The notes under the pieces: model-generated
Databases searched by the model: none
The model's input: only the letters and a program-made list of their open reading frames with translations
Told to the model about the DNA's origin: nothing
Shown: piece by piece, positions 54,241 to 64,000 of the stretch
Layout: each line of letters opens with the position of its first letter
Numbering within the stretch: position 1 is the first letter of the stretch
Origin: Stenotrophomonas sp. NA06056
GTDB lineage: Bacteria; Pseudomonadota; Gammaproteobacteria; Xanthomonadales; Xanthomonadaceae
DNA: 64,000 nt
Assembly: GCF_013364355.1 (NCBI RefSeq)
Contig: NZ_CP054931.1
Span: 3,534,001 to 3,598,000 of the forward strand
Direction: 5' to 3'
Made by a program: the position numbers and the translations under genes

Positions 54241-54986
54241 GTTCTTTCCTGCGTCCTTCGTGCCGGGGTGCCCGGTGCATTGGCGGGGGCGGCCGGAGTG
54301 CCCCAGCTCAGCGTGAAACCATTGGTATATCGGAGGTCGGCGCGCTCGATCGGCGCGGCCTGGTTGGCCAGCTGCGGCAGCACGCGCACGAAGCGCTGCA
54401 GGCGCGAACGCGCGTCATCGCGACCGACCACGACTTCGGTGCCATTGCTCAGCAGCAGCGACCAGCTGCCGCGCGCGTCCATGGTCAGCCGGCGCACATC
54501 GACGCCAGCGGGCGCGAACAGCGCGCGCGAATCGTTGTACAGCTTGACCACTTCTTCGGTCTGGCTGTCCGGGCCGTCCAGCTCGGGCAGCTGCAGGTCG
54601 GCCAGCTTCTTCGGCGTGGGGAACAGCTTGCCCTGCTCGGACAGCAGGCGACCTTCGCCCCAGCGTGCGAACGGCTTGTGCTCGACCAGCGTCACTTCCA
54701 GCACGTCCGGCCACTGCTTGCGCACCTGCGCGCTTTCCACCCAGGGCAGTTTCTCCAGGGCGTCCTGTGCGTCCTGCAGCTTGACCGCGAAGAAACCGGC
54801 ATGCGCATACGGCAGCAGCACCTGCTGCAGCTGCTCGGCCGGCACCCGCTTGAACTCACCGTGCACGCGCAGCTTCGCCAGCGGCCAGCGCTCGGCGCCA
54901 ACCCAGCCATTGACCACGGCCACCACCGGCAGTGCAACCACCGACAGGGCCAACAGCCAGACGAAGATGCGCAGCACCGCGTTCAT
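54237..54986 (-). CDS. ftsQ: Cell division protein FtsQ
   Basis: A 249-residue bitopic inner-membrane protein of the divisome, partner of FtsB and FtsL. A single helix (about 5-25) is followed by a POTRA domain ([22 protein letters not shown]) and the beta domain ([31 protein letters not shown]). The start at 54986 is used because its ATG overlaps the ddlB stop as ATGA; the frame is open slightly further upstream. The C-terminal 30 residues are Pro/Ala-rich and probably disordered. Confidence 0.97.
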   Translation of the reverse strand: MNAVLRIFVWLLALSVVALPVVAVVNGWVGAERWPLAKLRVHGEFKRVPAEQLQQVLLPYAHAGFFAVKLQDAQDALEKLPWVESAQVRKQWPDVLEVTLVEHKPFARWGEGRLLSEQGKLFPTPKKLADLQLPELDGPDSQTEEVVKLYNDSRALFAPAGVDVRRLTMDARGSWSLLLSNGTEVVVGRDDARSRLQRFVRVLPQLANQAAPIERADLRYTNGFTLSWGTPAAPANAPGTPARRTQERT

Positions 54987-55945
54987 GCGTGCGAGGCCTC
55001 CAGGGTCTGTTCCAGCACGCGCCACACCAGCTCCTCGAAGCTGATGCCGGCCTGCCCGGCGGCCTTGGGCACCAGCGAATGGCTGGTCATGCCCGGCGCG
55101 GTGTTCACTTCCAGCAGGAAGAAACGGCCGCTGGCGCGGTCACGCATCACATCCACGCGACCCCAGCCACGGCAACCGGCGGCGCGGAAGGCCGCCAGCG
55201 CGATGCGGCGGATCTCTGCTTCGTCATCACCGTCCAGGCCCGGGCACAGGTACTGGGTGTCTTCGGCGATGTACTTGGCGTTGTAGTCGTACCACTGGCC
55301 CTTGGGCACGATGCGGATCGACGGCAACGCGACATCACCGAGGATGGCCACGGTCAGTTCGTCACCGACCACCATCTGCTCCATCAGCAGCTGGCCGTCG
55401 TAGCGCGCGGCCAGGGCCACGGCTTCGTCCAGGCCTGCATCGTCGGTGACCCGACTGATGCCCACGCTGGAGCCTTCGTTGGCCGGCTTGACCACCACCG
55501 GCAGGCCGAGCTCGGCTGCCAGCGCGTGCACGGTGGAGGCATCGACCTTCCGGTACTGCGGCGTCGGCAGGCCCAGCGACAGCCACACCTGCTTGGTGCG
55601 GATCTTGTCCATGCTCAAGGCCGAGCCCAGCACGTTGGAGCCGGTGTAGGGCACGCCGAAGGCATCCATCAGGCCCTGCACGATGCCGTCCTCACCGCCA
55701 CCGTTGTGGCCGTGCAGGATGTTGAACACGCGATCGATGCCACCGGCCGCCAGCGCCTTGGCCAGCGCCGGGATGCCATCGATGGCGACGGCATCGATGC
55801 CACGCGACTGCAGCGCTTCGAGCACGTTGCGGCCCGAATCCAGCGACACCTCGCGTTCGCTGGAGCTGCCACCGAGCAGCACGGCGACGCGGCCGAACAC
55901 GGCCGGGTCGGTGCTGCGCAGCGGCGGGAAGGTCAGCGTGCTCAC
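54983..55945 (-). CDS. ddlB: D-alanine-D-alanine ligase
   Basis: ATP-grasp enzyme that joins two D-Ala for the peptidoglycan stem. The 320 residues include [14 protein letters not shown] (substrate loop), the ATP-binding [16 protein letters not shown] and the Mg-binding [17 protein letters not shown]. The start is a GTG at 55945 overlapping the murC stop as GTGA; there is no better ATG close by. Both ends overlap the neighbours, so translation is coupled across murC-ddlB-ftsQ. Confidence 0.98.
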   Translation of the reverse strand: MSTLTFPPLRSTDPAVFGRVAVLLGGSSSEREVSLDSGRNVLEALQSRGIDAVAIDGIPALAKALAAGGIDRVFNILHGHNGGGEDGIVQGLMDAFGVPYTGSNVLGSALSMDKIRTKQVWLSLGLPTPQYRKVDASTVHALAAELGLPVVVKPANEGSSVGISRVTDDAGLDEAVALAARYDGQLLMEQMVVGDELTVAILGDVALPSIRIVPKGQWYDYNAKYIAEDTQYLCPGLDGDDEAEIRRIALAAFRAAGCRGWGRVDVMRDRASGRFFLLEVNTAPGMTSHSLVPKAAGQAGISFEELVWRVLEQTLEASHA

Positions 55946-57378
55946 GCCTCGCCCTCCGCCTTGAAACCTTCCACTGCAATGTGGCTTGCAACGGCGCCGA
56001 TGTCGCCCGCACCCATCATCAACAGCAGATCACCGTCCTGCAGCACGTCCGGCAGCACGCTGGCCAGTTCGGCAGCCTTGCCCACCACCACCGGTTCGCT
56101 GCGACCACGCGCACGGATGGCGCGGGCCAGCGCATGCGAATCAGCACCGGCAATCGGCTCTTCACCAGCCGGGTAGACCTCGCTCAGCACCAATGCATCG
56201 ACGCTGGACAGCACGGCGGCGAACTTGTCGAACTGGTCGCGGGTACGGCTGTAACGGTGCGGCTGGAAGGCCACGACCAGGCGCTTGTCGGCCCAGCCGC
56301 CGCGGGCGGCGGCGAACACCGCTTCCAGCTCGCTCGGATGGTGACCGTAGTCGTCGATGATGCGGACCCTGGCGCCGCTGGCGGTGGTCACTTCACCCAG
56401 ATCGTTGAAGCGGCGACCGACGCCAGCGAAGCCGGCCAGCGCACGCGCGATCGTGTCCGGAGACACGCCCAGCTGCCAGCCCACCGCCGCCGCGGCCAGT
56501 GCATTGAGCACGTTGTGCTTGCCCGGCAACGCCAGCACCACTTCCTGGCTGGTGCCCTGCGGCAGGCGCAGGGTGAAGCGCATGCGCGAACCTTCCTGCA
56601 CCACGTTCTCGGCGCGCACGTCGGCCTGCGGGCTCATGCCGTAGCTCATCACGTGGCGCGGGGTCTTGGCGGCCAGTGCGGCCACTTCCGGATCGTCGAT
56701 GCACAGCACCGCCAGGCCGTAGAACGGCAGGCGCTGCAGGAACTCGGCAAACGCCGCCTGCACGCGGGCGAAGTCGTTGCCGTAGTTCTCCAGGTGATCC
56801 GAATCAATGTTGGTGATGATCGACATCAACGGATTCAGGCGCAGGAAGCTGCCGTCGCTTTCGTCAGCCTCGGCCACCAGCCACTGGCCACCGCCGAGCT
56901 TGGCGTTGGCACCGGCCGCCAGCAGCTGGCCACCGATCACGAAGGTCGGGTCCAGGCCGCCTTCGCTCAGCACCGCGGCGGTCAGGCTGGTGGTGGTGGT
57001 CTTGCCATGGGTACCAGCCACGGCGATGCCGCGGCGGAAGCGCATCAGCTCGGCCAGCATCGCTGCACGCGGCATGATCGGAATGCGCTGGCTGCGCGCC
57101 TCCATCAGCTCGGGGTTGTCTTCGCGGATGGCGCTGGAGACCACCACGCAGTCGGTGCCAAGCACATTGGCCGCCGAATGGCCGCGCATGATGCGCGCAC
57201 CCAGACCGGCCAGGCGGCGGGTGGCGGCGTTGTCGGCGTTGTCCGAACCGGACACTTCATAACCCAGCGTCAGCATCACTTCGGCGATGCCGCTCATGCC
57301 GGTGCCGCCAATGCCGACGAAATGCACGCGCGGGAACGCGCGCACCAGATCGTTGGTGTCATGCAGGCGGCGGATCAT
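55942..57378 (-). CDS. murC: UDP-N-acetylmuramate-L-alanine ligase
   Basis: Adds L-Ala to UDP-MurNAc. The 478 residues show the N-terminal [18 protein letters not shown], the P-loop [13 protein letters not shown], the Mur-ligase [10 protein letters not shown] and the C-terminal [11 protein letters not shown]. The ATG at 57378 starts [20 protein letters not shown]; the frame extends to 57549, but that part is antisense to the end of murG. It lies 40 bases after murG, one of the few gaps in the cluster. Confidence 0.98.
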   Translation of the reverse strand: MIRRLHDTNDLVRAFPRVHFVGIGGTGMSGIAEVMLTLGYEVSGSDNADNAATRRLAGLGARIMRGHSAANVLGTDCVVVSSAIREDNPELMEARSQRIPIMPRAAMLAELMRFRRGIAVAGTHGKTTTTSLTAAVLSEGGLDPTFVIGGQLLAAGANAKLGGGQWLVAEADESDGSFLRLNPLMSIITNIDSDHLENYGNDFARVQAAFAEFLQRLPFYGLAVLCIDDPEVAALAAKTPRHVMSYGMSPQADVRAENVVQEGSRMRFTLRLPQGTSQEVVLALPGKHNVLNALAAAAVGWQLGVSPDTIARALAGFAGVGRRFNDLGEVTTASGARVRIIDDYGHHPSELEAVFAAARGGWADKRLVVAFQPHRYSRTRDQFDKFAAVLSSVDALVLSEVYPAGEEPIAGADSHALARAIRARGRSEPVVVGKAAELASVLPDVLQDGDLLLMMGAGDIGAVASHIAVEGFKAEGEA

Positions 57379-57418
57379 GCGCGGCCTCGCGCAGGGCAGG
57401 CGCTGGAGCGTGCCTTCT

Positions 57419-58516
57419 TCATACAGCTTCCTCGAGAATGATATCGGCGATGCGCTCGGCGGCATCGACCTTGGCCAGGGCACGCGCGGCTTGCGCCATC
57501 TGCATGCGGCGGGCGGGATTTTCGGACAGATCACGCAGCAGCGCGGCAATGCCGTCCGCCAGCGTTTCGTCCTGCTTCAGCAACACAGCCGCGTCGCGCT
57601 CGACCAGGTACTCCGCATTGCGGGTCTGGTGATCGTCGACGGCGGCGGGGAATGGCACCAGCACGCTGCCGATGCCGACCGCACAGAGTTCGGCCAGCGT
57701 GGACGCACCGGAACGGCACACCACCAGGTCGGCCCAGGCGAAGGCTTCGGCCATGTCGGCGATGAAGGGCGTGACGTCACCCTGCACGCCGGCCTTGGCA
57801 TACGCCTCGACCGCTTCGGCATGCAGCTTCTCGCCACTCTGGTGGCGCACCACCACCGGCACCTGCGCACCGAGAGCGGCCAGTGCCTGCGGCACGCCGC
57901 TGTTGAGCGCGCGAGCACCCTGGCTGCCGCCCAGCACCAGCAGGCGCAGCGGACCGCTGCGATCGGCCAGCCGCTGTTGCGGCGGTGCGACGGCGGCGAT
58001 TTCGGCGCGCACCGGGTTGCCCACGAATTCCTCGCGTGCAGCGAAAGTGCCCGGGAAACCGGTCAGCAGACGGCGCGCGTAACGCGACAGGATGCGGTTG
58101 GTCAGGCCCGGCGCGCGGTTCTGTTCGTGCACGATCAGCGGCAGGCCGTGCAGGCGCGCAGCCATGCCACCGGGACCGGAAGCGAAGCCACCGAATGCGA
58201 CCACCGCACGCGGCTGGCGATCACGGATGATCAGACCGGCCGCACGCAGCGCGCGCATCAGCCGCCACGGCGCGGCCAGCAGGGCCAGCTTGCCCTTGCC
58301 GCGCAGGCCGGTGATGGCCAGCGTGTCGATGTGGATGTCGTGCTGCGGCACCAGACGGGTTTCCATCGCGCCATCGGCACCCATCCAGGTGACCGGCACG
58401 CCGCGCGCGCGCAGCACGCGGGCCACGGCCAGGCCGGGGAAGATGTGCCCGCCGGTGCCACCGGCCAGGATCATCACCGGGCGGTTGCTGGCCGTCGTGG
58501 TCGGGGCGGCGCTCAT
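57419..58516 (-). CDS. murG: UDP-GlcNAc:undecaprenyl-PP-MurNAc-pentapeptide GlcNAc transferase
   Basis: Makes lipid II from lipid I at the inner face of the inner membrane. The 365 residues have the membrane-associating, Gly-rich [18 protein letters not shown], the second G loop [14 protein letters not shown], and the UDP-GlcNAc site [15 protein letters not shown] with [18 protein letters not shown]. The first residues ([12 protein letters not shown]) are an unconserved extension. ATG 58516 overlaps the ftsW stop. Confidence 0.98.
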   Translation of the reverse strand: MSAAPTTTASNRPVMILAGGTGGHIFPGLAVARVLRARGVPVTWMGADGAMETRLVPQHDIHIDTLAITGLRGKGKLALLAAPWRLMRALRAAGLIIRDRQPRAVVAFGGFASGPGGMAARLHGLPLIVHEQNRAPGLTNRILSRYARRLLTGFPGTFAAREEFVGNPVRAEIAAVAPPQQRLADRSGPLRLLVLGGSQGARALNSGVPQALAALGAQVPVVVRHQSGEKLHAEAVEAYAKAGVQGDVTPFIADMAEAFAWADLVVCRSGASTLAELCAVGIGSVLVPFPAAVDDHQTRNAEYLVERDAAVLLKQDETLADGIAALLRDLSENPARRMQMAQAARALAKVDAAERIADIILEEAV

Positions 58517-59832
58517 GACAGCCTCCCGAAGGTCGGTTCGACGCGCGACTGCAGACGGCTGGTCCCGCGCACGGCTGCCGACTCGGCCGCAGCCGGTTCT
58601 GCAGCCTTCGGTACGCTCTTTGCCACCGGTGCGACCGGCGCATCGGCCGGCGCCGGACCAGCCAGATCCTCGGCAGCGCCCATGCGCACGGCCTGGCGAC
58701 GTTCGGCACGCTTCAGTTCATAGGACACGCGCAGCAGCAGGCCCATCGCTACGCAGGTCATCAGCACCGACGAACCACCCGACGAAATCAGCGGCAGGGT
58801 CAGGCCCTTGGTCGGCAGGATGCCCAGGTTCACGCCGATCGAAACGAAGGTCTGCATGCTGATCCACAGACCGATGCCGAAGGCGATGTAGCCGGAGAAG
58901 TGGCGCTTCATTTCCACGCAGCGCATGCCCAGCCAGAAGGTGCGGCCGACCAGCAGTGCGTACAGGGCCACGATCACGCAGGTACCGAGGAAACCGAATT
59001 CCTCGGCGGTGACCGAGAAGATGAAGTCGGTGTGCGCTTCAGGCAGGTAATAGAGCTTCTGCACCGAATTGCCCAGGCCGACGCCGGTCCACTCGCCACG
59101 ACCCACCGCCATCAGCGCGTTGGACAGCTGGTAGCCGTCGCCCTGCTGGTCGGCCCACGGGTCGAGGAAGGAGGTGATACGGCGCATGCGGTACGGCTCG
59201 ATGATCGCCAGCGCGCTCATGCCCACCAGGCCGATCACCACCGGCATCGACATGCGCGGCATGTTCACGCCGCCCAGCACCAGCATGCCGGCGGTGATCG
59301 CCAGCAGCAGGGTGGACGAACCGAAGTCGGGCTGCAGCAGCAGCAGCACCACCAGTGCACCGGCCACGCCCAGCGGCTTCAGCATCGCCGGCCACGTGGC
59401 GTTGACCTCGTCGCGGAAGCGCACCAGGTAGCTGGACAGCCAGACGATGTAGAGCACCTTCACCGCTTCGACCGTCTGGAACTTGGAGATGCCCAGGTTG
59501 ATCCAGCGGCGGGCACCGTTGACGCTGCTGCCAAGGCCCGGAACGAACACCACCACCAGCAGCGCGAAGCAGCCCAGCAGCAGCATCTGGTTGTACTGCT
59601 CGATGGTCTTCAGCTCGGTACGCGCGGCGATGATGGCCAGCACGATGCCGACCGCCAGGAAGATCAGGTGGCGGTTGAGGTAGTAGAACGGGCTGCTCAT
59701 CAACGCGATGGAGCTGGACGCGACCATCACCACGCCCAGCCCGGTGAGCGCGATCATCGCGCCGAGCAGCCACTTGTCGTAGCTGCCACCGATGGCCTCA
59801 AGGCGTGTTGCCTGGTGCGACAGGTCATTCAT
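58513..59832 (-). CDS. ftsW: Septal peptidoglycan polymerase FtsW
   Basis: SEDS glycosyltransferase of the divisome, working with FtsI. The 439 residues form ten membrane helices with the family signature [38 protein letters not shown] and the C-terminal GGSSVLMTC. The last 65 residues are Ala/Pro-rich and cytoplasmic. The ATG shares a base with the mraY stop (TGATG), so there is no room for a murD gene between them. Confidence 0.98.
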   Translation of the reverse strand: MNDLSHQATRLEAIGGSYDKWLLGAMIALTGLGVVMVASSSIALMSSPFYYLNRHLIFLAVGIVLAIIAARTELKTIEQYNQMLLLGCFALLVVVFVPGLGSSVNGARRWINLGISKFQTVEAVKVLYIVWLSSYLVRFRDEVNATWPAMLKPLGVAGALVVLLLLQPDFGSSTLLLAITAGMLVLGGVNMPRMSMPVVIGLVGMSALAIIEPYRMRRITSFLDPWADQQGDGYQLSNALMAVGRGEWTGVGLGNSVQKLYYLPEAHTDFIFSVTAEEFGFLGTCVIVALYALLVGRTFWLGMRCVEMKRHFSGYIAFGIGLWISMQTFVSIGVNLGILPTKGLTLPLISSGGSSVLMTCVAMGLLLRVSYELKRAERRQAVRMGAAEDLAGPAPADAPVAPVAKSVPKAAEPAAAESAAVRGTSRLQSRVEPTFGRLS

Positions 59833-60917
59833 CAGCGTACCTTCAACGTGGCCAGGCCGATCAGCACCAGCACGACGGAGATGATCCAGAAGCGCACGAT
59901 CACGCGCGGCTCCGGCCAGCCCTTCAGTTCGAAGTGGTGGTGGATCGGCGCCATGCGGAACACGCGCTTGCCAGTCAACTTGAACGAGGCGACCTGGATC
60001 ATCACCGACAGCGTTTCGATGACGAACACGCCGCCCATGATCACCAGCACCAGTTCCTGGCGGGTGATCACCGCGATGGTGCCCAGCACCGCGCCCAGCG
60101 ACAGCGCGCCGATATCGCCCATGAACACCATGGCCGGATAGGTGTTGAACCAGAGGAAGCCCAACCCTGCGCCGGCAATTGCCGCACAGATGATGACCAG
60201 CTCACCGGCGCCCGGAATCTGCGGAATCTGCAGGTAGTTGGCGAACACCACGTTGCCCGAGGCATAGGCGAACACGCCCAGCGCGCAGGCCACCAGCACG
60301 GTCGGCATGATCGCCAGGCCATCCAGGCCGTCGGTCAGGTTGACCGCGTTGGAGAAGCCGACGATCCAGAAATAGGCGATGGCCACGAAGCCGATGCCGG
60401 CCAGCGGCAGCGCCACCGACTTGAACATCGGGATGTAGAAGGTCAGCGCCGCCGGCACATCGGCAGTCTGGAACAGGAAGATGCCCGCAGCCAGGCCGAA
60501 GATCGACTGCAGCAGGTACTTCCAGCGCGACTTCAGGCCGTTCGGATCGCGACGGACGATCTTGATCCAGTCGTCGTACCAACCGATGGCACCGAAGCAC
60601 AGCATCACCGCCAGCACCAGCCACACGTAGCGGTTGCGCAGATCGGCCCACATCAGCACCGACAGGGTGACGGTGAGCAGGATCAGCGAACCGCCCATGG
60701 TCGGCGTACCGGCCTTGGAGAAATGGGTCTGCGGGCCGTCCTTGCGGATCGGCTGGCCACCCTTGAACTGGGCAAGCTTGCGGATCACCGCCGGGCCGAG
60801 CCACAGCGACAGGAACAGCGCCGTCAACGCGGCAAGGATGGCGCGGAACGTCTGGTAGTTGAACAGCCCGAACAGGCTCTCCAACTGCTGCAACCATCGA
60901 GCCAGTTCATACAACAT
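59832..60917 (-). CDS. mraY: Phospho-MurNAc-pentapeptide translocase
   Basis: Makes lipid I by moving phospho-MurNAc-pentapeptide to undecaprenyl phosphate. The 361 residues in ten helices have [24 protein letters not shown], the catalytic YDDWIK and [11 protein letters not shown]sp pairs and the [15 protein letters not shown] loop. The ATG at 60917 lies inside the murF coding end (11-base overlap). Length equals the E. coli protein (360). Confidence 0.99.
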   Translation of the reverse strand: MLYELARWLQQLESLFGLFNYQTFRAILAALTALFLSLWLGPAVIRKLAQFKGGQPIRKDGPQTHFSKAGTPTMGGSLILLTVTLSVLMWADLRNRYVWLVLAVMLCFGAIGWYDDWIKIVRRDPNGLKSRWKYLLQSIFGLAAGIFLFQTADVPAALTFYIPMFKSVALPLAGIGFVAIAYFWIVGFSNAVNLTDGLDGLAIMPTVLVACALGVFAYASGNVVFANYLQIPQIPGAGELVIICAAIAGAGLGFLWFNTYPAMVFMGDIGALSLGAVLGTIAVITRQELVLVIMGGVFVIETLSVMIQVASFKLTGKRVFRMAPIHHHFELKGWPEPRVIVRFWIISVVLVLIGLATLKVR

Positions 60918-62301
60918 GCGGGGATTCCTCTCCTTGCGCCAGCAGCGCTTTGACAATCGTGTCCATGGCGCTGCCACGGGAACCCTTGACCAGGCAGCGC
61001 ACGCCAGCGTGCAGCTCGTCCTTCAACGCCTGCGACAGCGCGTCATGGGTGGTGAAATGACGTCCGCCCTCGCCAAACGCGGCGGCGGCGGCGGCGCTGA
61101 GCGGGCCCAGCGCATACAGGCGTTTGAGGCCGGCAGCACGCGCGCGGAGACCTGCCTGTGCATGCAGCGCCTCGGCATCGGGACCCAGCTCGCGCATGTC
61201 GCCCAGCACCAGCCAGCCCTCTTCCGGTGCGGCGGCCAGTGCGTCGATGGCGGCGGCCAGCGAACCGGGGTTGGCGTTGTAGCTGTCGTCCACCAGCACC
61301 GCACCGTTGCGCAGCTGATGGGCGATCTGGCGGCCCGGCACCGGCTGTGCTTCGGCCAGACCCGTAGCCACCCATGACAGCTCGATGCCGGCGGCAAGCG
61401 CCAGGCTGGCGGCGGCCAGCGCATTGCTGATGTTGTGGCGGCCCGGCAGGCCCAGCACCACGCCCGCCTCGCCCATCGGCGTGACCAGGGTGAAGCGGCT
61501 GCCCTGCGCACCGGCGCGGATGTCGCGCGCGGTGACGTCGGCGCTGTGCTCCAGGCCATAACGCAGCACCCGGCAACGTGCCGGGGTACCGATGAAATGC
61601 TGTTCGAACCAGCGCCCGTAGGCGTCGTCGACGTTGATCACGGCCACGCCATCGGCCGGCAGTGCGGCGTAGATGGCACCCTTGGTCACGGCAACGCCGA
61701 GCAGGCTGCCCATCCGCTCCAGGTGAGCCGGGGCGATGTTGTTGACCAGGGCGTAGCGCGGGCGCGCGATGTCGGTCAGGTAGGCGATGTCGCCCGGCTT
61801 GCCCGCGCCCATCTCGTAGACGGCGTAGTCGGCATCTTCCGGTGCGTCGATCACCGCCAGTGGCAGGCCGATCTCGTTGTTGCGGTTGCCCGGGTTGGCG
61901 TACACCACCTTGTGCGCGTGCTGGGCCACCTGCTGCAGGATCGCCAGCAGCAGGCTCTTCACGCTGGTCTTGCCGTTGCTGCCGGTGATGGCGAACAGTT
62001 CGGTCGCGCGGTCGCGCTGCATGCCGGCGGCGATCTTTGCCAGCGCGCGCTCGCTGTCGGCCACCAGCACCTGCGGCAGGTCCAGCGGCAGCAGGCGCTC
62101 GACCAGCAGCGCGCTGGCGCCACGTGCCTGCGCATCAGCGGCGAAGTCATGGCCGTCGAAGCGTTCACCACGCAGCGCCACGTACAGGCTGCCCGGGCCA
62201 AGGCTGCGGGTATCGTTGCTGATGGCGTCGATGGCCACGTCGTCGCCGTGGATCTCGCCACCGGCCCAGTGCGCGATCAGCGAAAGCAGGGTGCGCTTCA
62301 T
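60907..62301 (-). CDS. murF: UDP-MurNAc-tripeptide-D-Ala-D-Ala ligase
   Basis: Adds the D-Ala-D-Ala dipeptide. The 464 residues carry the Mur-ligase P-loop [16 protein letters not shown], the NNEIGLPL strand, [13 protein letters not shown] and [16 protein letters not shown]. The ATG at 62301 overlaps the murE stop as ATGA. The C-terminal part ([11 protein letters not shown], then a Lys-Gly-Ser-Arg end) is normal. It covers the mraY start. Confidence 0.98.
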   Translation of the reverse strand: MKRTLLSLIAHWAGGEIHGDDVAIDAISNDTRSLGPGSLYVALRGERFDGHDFAADAQARGASALLVERLLPLDLPQVLVADSERALAKIAAGMQRDRATELFAITGSNGKTSVKSLLLAILQQVAQHAHKVVYANPGNRNNEIGLPLAVIDAPEDADYAVYEMGAGKPGDIAYLTDIARPRYALVNNIAPAHLERMGSLLGVAVTKGAIYAALPADGVAVINVDDAYGRWFEQHFIGTPARCRVLRYGLEHSADVTARDIRAGAQGSRFTLVTPMGEAGVVLGLPGRHNISNALAAASLALAAGIELSWVATGLAEAQPVPGRQIAHQLRNGAVLVDDSYNANPGSLAAAIDALAAAPEEGWLVLGDMRELGPDAEALHAQAGLRARAAGLKRLYALGPLSAAAAAAFGEGGRHFTTHDALSQALKDELHAGVRCLVKGSRGSAMDTIVKALLAQGEESPHVV

Positions 62302-63806
62302 TCGGCGCTCTCCCCGGCCTGCGCCGAAAGCACACCGACCTTGGCGGCCAGTGCCGCGGCGGCTACTTCGGTGTCATCGAAGTCATGGCGCACGCCATTC
62401 ACTTCCTGGTACGGCTCGTGGCCCTTGCCAGCGATCAGGATGATGTCGCCGGCACCGGCACGCTTCACCGCCAGGCCGATTGCTCGCGCGCGGTTGCGCT
62501 GCACGGTCACGGCGGAAGCATCGGCGAAGCCGGCCAGGATGTCGGCCACGATCACGTCGCCATCTTCGCCACGCGGGTTGTCGTCGGTGACGATGACCTG
62601 GTTGGCCAGGCGCTCGGCAATGGCGGCCATCTGCGGGCGCTTGCCGGTATCGCGTTCGCCACCGCAACCGAACACGCAGAACAACGTGCCCTGCAGGTGG
62701 CCGTGCAGGCTGTCCAGCGCCTGTTCCAGCGCGTCAGGGGTGTGTGCGTAGTCCACCACCACGGTCGGCAGGCCATCTTCGCCACCGAGGCGGTTCATGC
62801 GGCCACGGATCGGCTGCAGTGCCGACAGCACCTCGGCAATGCGCGGCAGCGGCTGCCCCAGCGCATGCAGGGTACCGGCCACGGCCAGCAGGTTGTCCAC
62901 GTTGAAGCGACCCAGCAGCGGCGACTGCACGGCAGCGCGCTGGCCATCGATGACCAGCTCGAACGCAATGCCACGGCCGTCCAACTGCAGCGCTTCGGCG
63001 CGCACGCTGGCATCGGCGGCGCCACGCGAACTCAGGCCGATGGCCTGCACGCCTGCCGGCAGGCCGGCGAACAGCTGGCGACCGAACGCATCGTCAAGAT
63101 TGATCACCGCCGCCTTCAGACCCGGGCGATGGAACAACCGCGCCTTGGCCGCGCCGTAGCTGGCCATGTCGCCGTGGTAATCGAGGTGATCGCGGGTGAG
63201 GTTGGTGAACACCGCCACGTCGTAGTGCACGGCATCCACGCGGCCCTGGTCCAGCGCATGCGAGCTGACTTCCATCGCCACCGCACGCGCGCCGTCGTCG
63301 CGCAGCTGCGCCAGCAGTGCATGCATCTGCAGCACCAGCGGAGTGGTAAAGCCGGTCGGCTCGACCGCACCATAAAGTCCGGCGCCCAACGTGCCGATAC
63401 TGCCACTGGGCGTACCGAGCAGGTGCCAGGCCTGGGCCAGCAGCTGCACGGTGGACGTCTTGCCGTTGGTGCCGGTCACGCCAACCATGGTCATCGCCCG
63501 CGAAGGCGCCCCATGGAACTGGTCGGCCATCGCACCCAGCCGCGCACGCAGGCCCGGCACGGCAATTGCATCGGCTGGTGCAGGCAGTTCGGCGGGCGCC
63601 GGCGCTTCGAACAGGATCGCGCCGGCACCGGCTGCGCGCGCCTGCTCGACAAAGCCCAGTCCATGCGCGCCGAAACCGGCGATGGCGACGAAGGCATTGC
63701 CGGGACGCACGGCACGGCTGTCCAGCACCAGGCCGGTCAGAACGGGATCATGGCCCACCAGGGCCACGTCCGGAAGCAACTGCGAAAGCAACATCGAAGG
63801 ACTCAT
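62298..63806 (-). CDS. murE: UDP-MurNAc-L-Ala-D-Glu-meso-diaminopimelate ligase
   Basis: Adds the third stem residue. The 502 residues have the P-loop [16 protein letters not shown], the [11 protein letters not shown] segment and [11 protein letters not shown]. The motif TDDNPRGED includes DNPR, the signature for meso-diaminopimelate rather than lysine, so the peptidoglycan is of the usual Gram-negative type. ATG 63806 overlaps the ftsI stop by four bases; a second ATG at 63794 is possible. Confidence 0.98.
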   Translation of the reverse strand: MSPSMLLSQLLPDVALVGHDPVLTGLVLDSRAVRPGNAFVAIAGFGAHGLGFVEQARAAGAGAILFEAPAPAELPAPADAIAVPGLRARLGAMADQFHGAPSRAMTMVGVTGTNGKTSTVQLLAQAWHLLGTPSGSIGTLGAGLYGAVEPTGFTTPLVLQMHALLAQLRDDGARAVAMEVSSHALDQGRVDAVHYDVAVFTNLTRDHLDYHGDMASYGAAKARLFHRPGLKAAVINLDDAFGRQLFAGLPAGVQAIGLSSRGAADASVRAEALQLDGRGIAFELVIDGQRAAVQSPLLGRFNVDNLLAVAGTLHALGQPLPRIAEVLSALQPIRGRMNRLGGEDGLPTVVVDYAHTPDALEQALDSLHGHLQGTLFCVFGCGGERDTGKRPQMAAIAERLANQVIVTDDNPRGEDGDVIVADILAGFADASAVTVQRNRARAIGLAVKRAGAGDIILIAGKGHEPYQEVNGVRHDFDDTEVAAAALAAKVGVLSAQAGESAE

Positions 63807-64000
63807 TGCGTGCCTCCCGTAGCGGGTGGCACATGGTTTTGCGCGCTGGGCAGCGCGGCATCAAATTCAGCGGCGGCATCCACCGGCAGTGCGGCTTCGA
63901 CCGGCGGCACCGGCAGCACCGAAGCCGAATGGCCGATCTTTCCGGACTGCTGGGCAGCCAGCCACGACTGCAGGTCGTCCAGCGGCACGTCCATCAGGCG
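63803..64000 (-). CDS. ftsI: Penicillin-binding protein 3 (FtsI), C-terminal end
   Basis: Only the last 65 residues are in the window; the gene continues past base 64000. The visible part, [18 protein letters not shown] then a Pro/Ala-rich tail ending PPATGGTQ, fits the end of the septal transpeptidase FtsI, and the position just before murE is the standard place of ftsI in the dcw cluster. An ATG at 63994 inside the frame is not the start. The catalytic domain is outside the window, so the call depends on position and this short end. Confidence 0.88.
   Translation of the reverse strand, partial: RLMDVPLDDLQSWLAAQQSGKIGHSASVLPVPPVEAALPVDAAAEFDAALPSAQNHVPPATGGTQ

Overview
The window looks like chromosomal DNA of a Stenotrophomonas species, probably the S. 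maltophilia complex. Coding DNA is GC-rich throughout, the gene neighbourhoods are of Xanthomonadaceae type, and the gaps between genes are full of short palindromes that begin with GTAG and carry stems such as ATCCACGC/GCGTGGAT. These match the SMAG repeats described from S. maltophilia. I see no rRNA, tRNA, prophage, integrase, insertion sequence or CRISPR array.

Layout. (1) 1-7850: thyA (cut by the window edge) and lgt, a lemA plus two TPM-domain genes operon, an MFS exporter, terC, dgkA and an SGNH esterase. Two gaps here hold three copies of a hairpin element with a nearly fixed core and variable but self-complementary arms. (2) 7853-13959: a two-component pair, then tesA divergent from an ABC ATPase and FtsX-like permease pair, the same layout as E. 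coli tesA/ybbAP. (3) 14028-18810: a small DMT protein and a heme-uptake locus (hemP, TonB-dependent receptor, two accessory genes) behind a Fur-type operator. (4) 18827-26530: aldo/keto reductase, nucleoside transporter with a PfkB kinase, dusB and a methyltransferase. A tandem array of eight 112-145 bp units then fills the space before a convergent membrane hydrolase gene. (5) 26649-31368: an LpxH-like phosphoesterase coupled to a two-domain acyltransferase, metK and a thioesterase. (6) 31436-44636: ppc, an S9 peptidase, ahcY behind an S-adenosylhomocysteine riboswitch, ybaK, several small genes, an amidohydrolase and metF. metK, ahcY and metF, all methyl-cycle genes, lie within 15 kb of each other. 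(7) 44830-64000: a MutT-ThiE fusion, secA, an M23 peptidase divergent from dciA, then lpxC and the division and cell wall (dcw) cluster on the minus strand: ftsI, murE, murF, mraY, ftsW, murG, murC, ddlB, ftsQ, ftsA, ftsZ, lpxC. Most of these genes overlap. murD is absent from its usual place between mraY and ftsW.

The most unusual content is not protein-coding: the hairpin elements with covarying stems in region 1, and the tandem array in region 4, whose unit ends lie inside the last codons of both flanking genes. All calls come from reading the sequence; no database search was possible.
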